NCBI GenBank assembly: GCA_036733285.1
Contig: DAINAU010000070.1
Coordinates: forward strand, 1 to 21,805
Reading direction: 5' to 3'
Length of the DNA stretch: 21,805 bases
From: JAGOBX01 sp036733285
GTDB lineage: Bacteria > JAGOBX01
The position numbers and the translations under genes were made by a program. Of this stretch, positions 1 through 6,783 are shown in pieces (position 1 is the stretch's first letter; each line of letters begins with the position of its first letter). Below the pieces are notes generated by a model that was not told where the DNA came from, ran no database searches, and saw only the letters and a list, made by a program, of their open reading frames with translations.

Positions 1-54
1 CTTCTCAATTGGGCAGATAACAAAAGGTTATACACAATTTTTAGGAAAATAGCC

Positions 55-1155
55 TTGATTTTTAATTGTTTTAGCGTTTATGGAGCTTATGAAGAACCGG
101 AAATTTCATATGGGTTCATACCGGATTATATTGCCGTAGGTCAAAAAGCTGTTATTGACTATACAATAGATGTTCCGGGATATTCAGAGATAAAAGGAAA
201 TTTTAGTATTACAGGCGCGACAGCAGGTAAATCAATTACATTTTACGGCAAACAAAGAGACATTAAATATAAATATTATTTCCCAAACGGAGGCTGGCAT
301 TACGCCATTACCTCTATTACGCCGGAGGTTACTCTTGACGTAGTGGAAATAAAATGCATTAAATTTTCAAAAAATTACGGCGTTGTAAATAGAGCCGCGA
401 AATTTACCGCTGAAACTGATCCTGCAGGTTATGAATATTTGGTTCATTGGGAAACTACCGGACCCGCTTCGTTCACTGATGAAGGTTTAGGAGACGCTTT
501 TACGCTTATGCCGCCCAACGGGGGCATATATAAAATTTATGCCAAAATATTTAAAACCAACCAAAAGATTAGAGCGCAATACCGAGCAATTGAAGCAAAT
601 TTTAAAAATAAAAAAATCACATCTTTAGAAACATATAAGCACGATTATAAATCAACTAATAATACGAAAACTTTTCAACAGACTTATCAATATATTATAG
701 AAACTAAACCAAAAGGATATCTGACAAATATAATTGGAAGCGGCAATACTAACGCGCAATTATTTTGGGATATTCGACAAGTTTTATTAGACCCAATGTC
801 CATCGTCGGATTAATTTTTCCCGTAACCCCGCCAATATCATATATTTATGATGCGTCCGCCACTGTTCAAATGCAAGTTTTCGGTTCTCAAGTAAATACT
901 CAAAAATTTGGTCCTAAAACCGGCTTGGCATCGGATGGGCATTCTGCTTTTCTTATCACTTGCCTTAATATTTTTTCAGATTACTTTGACGGAAACGCTA
1001 CATTAAAAAATAATCAGCCGCCAGATACAATATTTGATGTAACAGCATCCGGTTCTATAAAATTCACTTCAGAACATGATAATGCTCGAAATAATCTTGT
1101 TTCATTTAAATTTGGTCCGGTTTCAGCTTCTTTTCATATTACCGACGCATATTAA
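55..1155 (+). CDS. Exported Ig-like domain protein, possibly 5'-truncated
   Basis: I do not recognise the family. The protein is mostly short beta-strand-like segments with Gly, Pro and aromatic residues, and it contains phrases typical of bacterial Ig-like folds, such as HWETTGPASF followed by GGIYKIYAKI near residues 130-165. The TTG start at 55 is preceded by AGGA at 43-46, a good ribosome-site spacing. However, the frame stays open to the left edge. The residues just upstream include KR and RK before the hydrophobic IALIFNCFSVYGA, which together look more like a signal peptide than the short TTG-started N-terminus. The real start may therefore lie outside the window. The stop is 23 bases before the next gene, which suggests one operon with the two genes that follow. 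Export and the Ig-like fold are inferences; function is unknown. Confidence 0.7.
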   Translation: MIFNCFSVYGAYEEPEISYGFIPDYIAVGQKAVIDYTIDVPGYSEIKGNFSITGATAGKSITFYGKQRDIKYKYYFPNGGWHYAITSITPEVTLDVVEIKCIKFSKNYGVVNRAAKFTAETDPAGYEYLVHWETTGPASFTDEGLGDAFTLMPPNGGIYKIYAKIFKTNQKIRAQYRAIEANFKNKKITSLETYKHDYKSTNNTKTFQQTYQYIIETKPKGYLTNIIGSGNTNAQLFWDIRQVLLDPMSIVGLIFPVTPPISYIYDASATVQMQVFGSQVNTQKFGPKTGLASDGHSAFLITCLNIFSDYFDGNATLKNNQPPDTIFDVTASGSIKFTSEHDNARNNLVSFKFGPVSASFHITDAY

Positions 1156-1178
1156 ACAATGATGGGAGAAAATATTAA

Positions 1179-2123
1179 ATGAAAAAAATAATAATAATTT
1201 TAATAATTACTTTATTCATCTGCGGATTTACAAATGAAGAAATGATTTTATTGAAAAAGTATTTATCGCCTGAAGAAATCAACAGAATTGAACAGGTTCA
1301 TCAGAAATTATTGCCGTTAAACGCTCTAATGAAAAAACTTGATTATGATAAATACGATATGGACGAAGTAAATAAAAACCGCGAAATATTCGAGAAAGAA
1401 GTTGAAAAACTATCTTCTGAAATCAACGCAGTCAACGATATAATTGATACTATCAGTCTTCAAACCACAAAAAAAGAAAAAGAATGGTCAAAATATTATT
1501 TATCAATAGTAAATGACGAGAAAACCCCGCAGCATATAAAAGATAAACTTGATAAAGAAGACGATATGAAAATGGATGAGTTTAATAAGTTCTGCGAGGA
1601 AACATCAAACATAGACGATATGATTTTTAATTATACAAACGGTCTAATCGGAGGCAAAATAATTCCGGGCGAGTGGAAAAACGGTGTTCTTATTTTTGAA
1701 GACAGTTCGGTCAAACCTTATACAAAACAACAATTTATTGACGACAGCGTAAAATCGGCAAAAAAAAACATAATTGAAGATATAAAATCACCGGGTTCAA
1801 TAATTTGGCATATATTATATTACTATACAATTCTTTACTTTATCTACAGCTTAATTTTTATGGGCATATTTTATTATTTTTTCAGAAAAAGAAAAATCAA
1901 GTTTAAACCAATTATTATAAACGCTTTAATTACAGCTCTAATATTTATTTTTTGTTATATTATGTTATTTTTGATTTATTGGATTTTCGGAACAAGAATA
2001 ATATCATCAGACAAATTACAAAGAGTATTTGCAATTTTCGAGTATTTTTCTCATTATTTCATTTTTGTATATTTGTATTTATTATATAAATATTTCAAAA
2101 AGTATTCGGAAAAAAAAGAATAA
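1179..2123 (+). CDS. Coiled-coil protein with signal/anchor and three C-terminal membrane segments
   Basis: Family not recognised. Residues 1-17 (MKKIIIILIITLFICGF) form a signal peptide or membrane anchor; a Cys at 15 follows them but the lipobox is not canonical. Residues about 25-150 are highly charged and heptad-like, consistent with coiled coil. Three strongly hydrophobic segments follow at about 209-235, 244-270 and 282-306, with a basic connector RKRKIKFK between the first two. A GGGAG ribosome site lies just upstream of the ATG. The stop codon is one base before the ATG of the PLD-like gene, so the two are probably translationally coupled. The topology suggests an extracytoplasmic coiled-coil domain anchored in the inner membrane. 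That is inference, and no enzymatic motif is visible. Confidence 0.75.
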   Translation: MKKIIIILIITLFICGFTNEEMILLKKYLSPEEINRIEQVHQKLLPLNALMKKLDYDKYDMDEVNKNREIFEKEVEKLSSEINAVNDIIDTISLQTTKKEKEWSKYYLSIVNDEKTPQHIKDKLDKEDDMKMDEFNKFCEETSNIDDMIFNYTNGLIGGKIIPGEWKNGVLIFEDSSVKPYTKQQFIDDSVKSAKKNIIEDIKSPGSIIWHILYYYTILYFIYSLIFMGIFYYFFRKRKIKFKPIIINALITALIFIFCYIMLFLIYWIFGTRIISSDKLQRVFAIFEYFSHYFIFVYLYLLYKYFKKYSEKKE

Positions 2124-2124
2124 A

Positions 2125-2760
2125 ATGAAAAAATTTATTATCAAAAAATCAATAATAATTTTGCTAATCTATTGCTCATACATTTTAGTTACGACAGCGC
2201 TTAATTTACTCTATGCCGCGAATAAAGTAAATGGAAACGACACAAAAAATCAAATCAGAAAATACAATTTTTTACCGGAATATACTTCGTATAACGTAAA
2301 GTTTTTGTTTAAAAACGAATATTTAAAATCTATGCTTAGCGATTTGCGTTCTGCAAAGAAAGAGATAATTGTATTTATGTATTTGATTCGATATATGGAT
2401 TCGGATAATCATCCAGTATATCAGCTCGTATCAGAACTCATATCCGCAAAACAGCGCGGAGTAAAAATCGAATTATATCTTGATAATGCCGTAAAAGAGG
2501 GAGAGAACCGAATTCCTATAAATATGCGGATTTACGATTTGCTGAAAACGCATAATATTTTTGTAAAAATTGATCGCGGTAAAAAAGTATATCATTCAAA
2601 AATAATTATTATTGATAAAGAAACGGTTTATTGCGGAAGTCATAATTGGACTTCTTCCGCATTCAATCATAATATGGAATCATCTGTCAGAATAAAATCT
2701 CCGGAGCTTGCAAAACATTTAATAAAAAAAATCTACGCCGATTTAAATTATTATGAATAA
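2125..2760 (+). CDS. Exported single-HKD phospholipase D-like nuclease
   Basis: The protein carries one complete HKD motif of the phospholipase D superfamily: H157-x-K159-x4-D164, followed by GSHNW at 171-175. Single-HKD members such as bacterial Nuc usually dimerise to build one active site and cut DNA or RNA; others act on phospholipid. Residues 1-30 have a KK-rich start and a hydrophobic stretch (IIILLIYCSYILVTTAL), so the domain is probably secreted or anchored outside the membrane. I chose the ATG at 2125 over an in-frame ATG at 2029. The longer form would overlap the preceding gene by 95 bases and add a second hydrophobic stretch, while 2125 lies just after its stop. At 211 residues it matches the Nuc-like size class. 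Nuclease activity is inferred from family knowledge. Confidence 0.85.
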   Translation: MKKFIIKKSIIILLIYCSYILVTTALNLLYAANKVNGNDTKNQIRKYNFLPEYTSYNVKFLFKNEYLKSMLSDLRSAKKEIIVFMYLIRYMDSDNHPVYQLVSELISAKQRGVKIELYLDNAVKEGENRIPINMRIYDLLKTHNIFVKIDRGKKVYHSKIIIIDKETVYCGSHNWTSSAFNHNMESSVRIKSPELAKHLIKKIYADLNYYE

Positions 2761-2787
2761 CCAAGGAAAACCAAAAAGCAATTATGA

Positions 2788-3582
2788 TTATATTTGAACA
2801 AAAACATTTTTACCAAAAGGTTTCCAGACAGTATAATTATTGGCTTTGAAAAAAATTTTACAGTTCAGTCCGCATAATGCGGCAAGATGACTTACGCCTG
2901 AATCAAAACCGAAATAATAATCATAAGATTTTAATATTTTCACCAATTCCGCATAATCAAAAATATTTTGAATTAAATTATAATCTGAAAATATTTTGCG
3001 CAATTCAATATTGTTTATTTCGGCTGGACCTAATAAAATATCGGTATTTTCGGGAAATAATTCAAATTTTGAGATAGCCGACTTTAATTCTTCAACAGAT
3101 AAATTTTTTTTTATTCCGCCGCTGCCAGGATGGAAAATTTTTTTTTGCAATTTATTTTCAGCGCCAATCTTTTGAAAAAAATCGGCAGGGAAACCTGCGT
3201 TATATAACGCATAACTTTCACAAAATTTTTCTATTAGAAAATTATAAATAGATACGGCTAATTTCTCGCATAATTCCACATCGGCAAATATTATGGCGCC
3301 GGAGTTAAAAGTTTTTAAATGCGAACATAAAATCGAATTGCTTGAGGATACTACGGCAAAAACCAAATCGTATTTTAAAAGCGATTCTTTATTCAGCGAT
3401 TCAAGATTAAACTCTTCAATCGCCGAACAAAAAAATTGTATCAACTTTGAATACGAACCATTTACGGATAACGTCGTATGATAATGTGGATAATTTTTTT
3501 TTATCAAATAAAGCAAAGGGACTAAAGTTAAAGTGTCTCCAAGAGCGCCGTAACGAATTATCAGTATTTGCGGATTCCGCAT
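2788..3582 (-). CDS. Glycosyltransferase family 9 (heptosyltransferase-like)
   Basis: This GT-B enzyme resembles ADP-heptose:LPS heptosyltransferases. The N-terminus reads ILIIRYGALGDTLTLVPLL, with the GALGD loop at residues 12-16. The C-terminal half has HPGSGG at 151-156, where GT9 enzymes bind the nucleotide-sugar phosphate, and DSGVSHLAA at 227-235. At 264 residues it is shorter than typical members (about 300-350), with a brief C-terminus after the DSG motif. It would act at the cytoplasmic face of the inner membrane on LPS core or another glycan. The ATG lies six bases after the stop of the upstream glycogen-binding-like gene, and its only ribosome-site candidate overlaps that gene's end, so coupling is likely. 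It converges on the PLD-like gene with 27 bases between and no clear terminator. Confidence 0.88.
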   Translation of the reverse strand: MRNPQILIIRYGALGDTLTLVPLLYLIKKNYPHYHTTLSVNGSYSKLIQFFCSAIEEFNLESLNKESLLKYDLVFAVVSSSNSILCSHLKTFNSGAIIFADVELCEKLAVSIYNFLIEKFCESYALYNAGFPADFFQKIGAENKLQKKIFHPGSGGIKKNLSVEELKSAISKFELFPENTDILLGPAEINNIELRKIFSDYNLIQNIFDYAELVKILKSYDYYFGFDSGVSHLAALCGLNCKIFFKANNYTVWKPFGKNVFVQI

Positions 3583-3588
3583 CGCGAA

Positions 3589-4328
3589 TTATTTTACCGT
3601 GATTTTTCTGTTGTCCTGATTCAGTTTATCCCAATCGTTATCCTGCAAAAATTTATNNNNNNNNNNNNNNNNNNNNNNNNNNNNNNNNNNNNNNNNNNNN
3701 NNNNNNNNNNNNNNNNNNNNNNNNNNNNNNNNNNNNNNNNNNNNNNNNNNNNNNNNATTTTTCTGTTGTCCTGATTCAGTTTATCCCAATCGTTATCCTG
3801 CAAAAATTTATATTCGTATGTCCCGGGTTTCAATTGTATTCTCGTTCTCCATTTGCCGTCGGCGGCTTTCTGAAGAAAATTAGCGTTCATATTCCAGTCG
3901 TTGAAACTTCCTGCCACGGATACTTTTCCAGCAGTCGGCGCGTCGATTTCAAACAGCGTTCCGGATTCTAATTCCGCAGTCTTTATTTTTACAGTCGGCT
4001 CTAAAGACGAAACAGGCAATATCGCAGGAGTAACATTAACTTTTCTATTTGCTCCTTCTTCCCATTTCCCGTCTATGATATATTTATATTCATAAGTTCC
4101 CTGTTTTACATTTGATAATGAATAACGCCATTTGCCGTCTTCTCCTTTCACCATTTTATTGTTGTTTAAATCCAAATTCCCTTTAGCCGAACCAGCCCAA
4201 TCATTCCAGTCGCCCGCTACTACTATGCTCTTAGCCGCCGGATTTAAAAATTCGAGTTCGGATTCGCAATAAATCTCAAATCCAAATGCAAAAATAAAAA
4301 CAATTAAAATCATCGCAATCTTTTTCAT
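3589..4328 (-). CDS. Exported protein with two glycogen-binding-like (AMPK/CBM48-type) domains; interrupted by an assembly gap
   Basis: A signal peptide (MKKIAMILIVFIFAFGFEIYC) is followed by two E-set domains of the glycogen-binding type. Domain 1 spans about residues 25-103 with WNDW (41-44), GKW (65-67), YEYKYIIDGKW and NRKVNV. Domain 2 spans about 120-194 with GSFNDW (140-145), GKW (158-160), YEYKF (171-175), DNDW and DNRKITVK. The aromatic and lysine pattern matches residues that bind alpha-glucan in AMPK beta subunits. A 100-N gap interrupts domain 2, but 55 identical bases flank it. Removing the 155-base excess gives an uninterrupted 194-codon gene ending at 3589. An AAGGCGG ribosome site precedes the ATG. 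It sits in the same-strand run as the sugar importer, so a periplasmic glucan-binding role is likely but unproven. Confidence 0.8.
3602..3811. repeat. 55-base exact direct repeat flanking the N gap
   Basis: Copies lie at 3602-3656 and 3757-3811. On the minus strand the copy encodes KFLQDNDWDKLNQDNRK, the end of glycogen-binding-like domain 2. The offset of 155 bases is not a multiple of three, so the two copies are in different frames as assembled. This argues for an assembly overlap rather than a true tandem domain. Confidence 0.9.
3657..3756. other. Assembly gap of 100 N, probably artificial
   Basis: Exactly 100 N, a conventional length for a gap of unknown size. The 55 bases before it (3602-3656) and the 55 bases after it (3757-3811) are identical. 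This is what two contig ends sharing one k-mer of 55 would look like. Any frame read through the N run is meaningless. Confidence 0.95.
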
Positions 4329-4350
4329 AAATAATCCGCCTTTATAAAAA

Positions 4351-5253
4351 TTAATTTTTTAAATTTAATAATTCCGTTTTAGATAATCCGGTTGAAACCA
4401 TAATTGTTTTAATATTTATTCCGCTTTTAAGCATATTTAACGCAGTTATTGTTATTCCTTCTTTTATTCCTTCTTTTATTCCTTCTTTTATGCCTTCTTC
4501 TCTTCCCTCAAGTTTTGCTTCGAATTTTGCCGAATTCAACCTTGAAATCTCATCGCGCCGAGCTTTTTCGCGGCTATTCACCATTTCTCTGACTCTTCTA
4601 TTTGACAAAGCCGATTTCATCGCCTGCGCAGCCATTAGAATCGCCTCCTCCGATTTTAATTCTTTTTCCAAACTATTAACGCTGTCCGGATAAAATTCTC
4701 CGAATTTTAGTATATGCAACCATTTTTCAAAAGTTGTCCGTAATTGTTTGGGTTTTTCTTTATTAAATTTCAATAATTCAATAAAATGTAATTCTTTAAT
4801 ATCAGTTAATTGTTTTCCGGAATTGATATTGGTATATCTATAAATATTATGCAATAGTTTTTCTTCTGGAAATAAAACATAATTTAAAATCGATATAGAA
4901 ATCGTTTTATTTAATTTTTCATAAGATTCTGATTTTCCTAATTGTTCAACAAATAATTTGTCATGATAATATATTACTCTTGGTATAAAATACCTGTCTT
5001 GTTGAATTTGCAATTCAATATTATATTGTCTACCTTGATTGTCTTTGGCTTTTATATCTAAAATCGAAAACTTATCATCCAAATATTCTTTCAAATTCAA
5101 CGGATTAAGCAACTTAATATCCGTTATTTTATTATGATAATCATAACCTAACAGCGCATTTAGTAATGATAACAATATATATTTATTTTTAGGATGCCCA
5201 AATACATATTTGAATATTACATCATTTTTCAAACCCAATGAATTATATGACAT
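4351..5253 (-). CDS. Rpn family / PD-(D/E)XK nuclease family transposase-type protein
   Basis: The N-terminus (LGLKNDVIFKYVFGHPKNK) and the core ILDIKAKDNQGRQYNIELQIQ are typical of Rpn (recombination-promoting nuclease) and PDDEXK_2 proteins. The catalytic pattern is D in ILD, then E-x-Q in IELQIQ at about residues 66-80. These proteins carry a PD-(D/E)XK nuclease fold; E. coli relatives promote RecA-independent recombination, and the family is often multicopy. The C-terminus has a run of EGIKEGIKEGIKEGI encoded by near-perfect 12-base repeats, common in this family, and ends in a small helical segment. The ATG has only a weak upstream ribosome site. It lies between the sugar-binding protein and the two-domain glycogen-binding-like protein, 22 bases before the latter, and has no obvious link to transport. 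Confidence 0.88.
   Translation of the reverse strand: MSYNSLGLKNDVIFKYVFGHPKNKYILLSLLNALLGYDYHNKITDIKLLNPLNLKEYLDDKFSILDIKAKDNQGRQYNIELQIQQDRYFIPRVIYYHDKLFVEQLGKSESYEKLNKTISISILNYVLFPEEKLLHNIYRYTNINSGKQLTDIKELHFIELLKFNKEKPKQLRTTFEKWLHILKFGEFYPDSVNSLEKELKSEEAILMAAQAMKSALSNRRVREMVNSREKARRDEISRLNSAKFEAKLEGREEGIKEGIKEGIKEGITITALNMLKSGINIKTIMVSTGLSKTELLNLKN
4454..4501. repeat. 12-base tandem repeat inside the Rpn-type gene
   Basis: Three exact units of ATTCCTTCTTTT (4454-4489) are followed by a diverged fourth unit. On the coding (minus) strand each unit adds one KEGI. The repeat is in frame, so copy-number change would lengthen the linker without breaking the gene. Confidence 0.9.
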
Positions 5254-5343
5254 AATGAAATCTTTTCGTTAAAAACTTTCGCTATAAAAAATTAAACAAA
5301 TATTTCCCGATTTATTCGTTCATCAATGAAAAAACTTCTTTAT

Positions 5344-6762
5344 TCAATTTTTCCGCGACCTTATCAAGCGCTTCTTTTGCGATTTTTTTCCGTTTAAAGC
5401 CTGTTCCATTTCAATGTTTGCTACGTCGTACAATTTTTCGGAAAGCGGAACTTTAGGCGAAGGTTTAGAATAAAAAACCTGCTCGACAAAAGCTCGTTCT
5501 CTATCGGATAATTTCGGATTATTTTTATAAATCTCAAACGCTTCAATATTAATTGGTATCTGATTCAATTCCGTTCCCCATCTGAGCTGAACTTCTTTTG
5601 ACGTAAAATAATTTATAAACTCATATGCGGCTTTATAATATTTTTTTCCGCGTCTTTCGCAGGATTTGAATATAACCAGATTATTGCCGCCGAGGTTTGT
5701 CGCGGTAGTGATCTTTTTATTATATTCTTCATCAGTAGAATTTGCCTGTATCATTCCAAGAGCAACCGCCTCTTTTTTAGAAACCTTCGGAATCATTGAA
5801 ACGCCGAAATCTTTGACTGTTTTTTCGAATGTCTTCAAATACCACGCGCCCATTATTATCATTGCAAAATTATTATTGATGAATCCCTGATCCGGACCGA
5901 TTCCTCCTTTCCAAGAGCCCGCTTCAATTGCAGTTGATTTGCCTTCAATGTCATATTTTTTAGAGCATAAATCGATTTTCTTTTGAAGCGCCGCAATTCC
6001 GAGCTCTGAATTTATCGAGCAATAAAATTTTTTATTCTCGTCTATCCCGACAAATTCAGCTCCGTATAAATTAAAAAAAGGAAATGCGAACCATAGGTTA
6101 TTGTCAAAAGCAAACGCATATTGTTGTTTTGAGGGAATAGTGAGAATTTTTCCATATTCAACGGCTTCGTCCCAGTCAATCGGCGCCCGATTCGGATCAA
6201 GTCCGGCTTTTTTCAATTCGTCGGCTTTTTCTTTGAACATAGTTTTATTCCATATCAACGCTACGCAGGTCGCCTGTTCCGGCAATCCGAATAAATGGTC
6301 GTTCCATTCACCGTTTGCTTCTTTAACTTTTATAACATTGGTTTCAAAAGGACCGGGCAAATATTGTTTTTTCTTTTCTTCAATTGATTTTGCTTCAAAA
6401 CACGATAAAGTATCAAGCTGGGTCAAAACTTTATGATACGCCAATTCCAATATTTTACCGGAATCAAGACGCGCTATATCCGGAGTCGTATTAACCTGAC
6501 AAGCGGTTTTAATATTTTCAATAATATTGTCAAACGGAACTCTGTCGGAAACTATTTTAATTTTTTCGCCGTATTTTTCAAAATAAAATTTTTCAAATTC
6601 AGCTATTATTTTTATGAACAAATCATGTTCGTCTTTATATGTTTCCCAGATTTTCAAAGTTATAGTTCCGTCTTTTTCGGCGGTATTGCGCGAAGCATTG
6701 CACGAAAAGACAATTAAACCAATAACGCTTAAAAACAAAATACGGAAAATTATTTTTTTCAT
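5344..6762 (-). CDS. ABC transporter sugar-binding lipoprotein (family 1), with a frame break near the C-terminus
   Basis: The signal peptide ends in a lipobox-like IVFSC with Cys21, so the mature protein is probably lipid-anchored and captures sugar outside the inner membrane. The body matches family 1 solute-binding proteins: TLKIWETYKDEHDLF near the N-terminus, TPDIARLD, LPEQATCVALIWNKTMF, a GIGPDQGFINNNFAMIIMG segment, and TNLGGNNLVIF. The final residues SQKKRLIRSRKN look wrong. Inserting one A in the A7 run (T run at 5383-5389) gives IAKEALDKVAEKLNKEVFS then LMNE and a stop at 5312-5314, a typical helical tail for this family. The true coding end may therefore be 5312. A GGAG ribosome site lies ten bases before the ATG. 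The start is 21 bases after the MalG-type permease, so they form one operon. Substrate is not proven; alpha-glucan oligomers are suggested by the neighbours. Confidence 0.92.
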   Translation of the reverse strand: MKKIIFRILFLSVIGLIVFSCNASRNTAEKDGTITLKIWETYKDEHDLFIKIIAEFEKFYFEKYGEKIKIVSDRVPFDNIIENIKTACQVNTTPDIARLDSGKILELAYHKVLTQLDTLSCFEAKSIEEKKKQYLPGPFETNVIKVKEANGEWNDHLFGLPEQATCVALIWNKTMFKEKADELKKAGLDPNRAPIDWDEAVEYGKILTIPSKQQYAFAFDNNLWFAFPFFNLYGAEFVGIDENKKFYCSINSELGIAALQKKIDLCSKKYDIEGKSTAIEAGSWKGGIGPDQGFINNNFAMIIMGAWYLKTFEKTVKDFGVSMIPKVSKKEAVALGMIQANSTDEEYNKKITTATNLGGNNLVIFKSCERRGKKYYKAAYEFINYFTSKEVQLRWGTELNQIPINIEAFEIYKNNPKLSDRERAFVEQVFYSKPSPKVPLSEKLYDVANIEMEQALNGKKSQKKRLIRSRKN

Positions 6763-6783
6763 ATTTCAATTACTCCAAAAAAA

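Noticed and set aside
2029..2124. Upstream ATG extending the PLD-like protein by 32 residues
   Set aside because: It overlaps the preceding gene by 95 bases. The ATG at 2125 follows the stop directly and gives a normal signal sequence.
3568..3774. Open frames reading through the N run on both strands
   Set aside because: The residues are placeholders, and the frame after the gap is shifted by the duplicated 55-mer. Only the collapsed 194-residue reading is sensible.
6101..6436. Plus-strand open frames opposite the sugar-binding protein and its neighbours
   Set aside because: They show no family signature and sit fully antisense to well-supported genes. They are composition-driven shadows.
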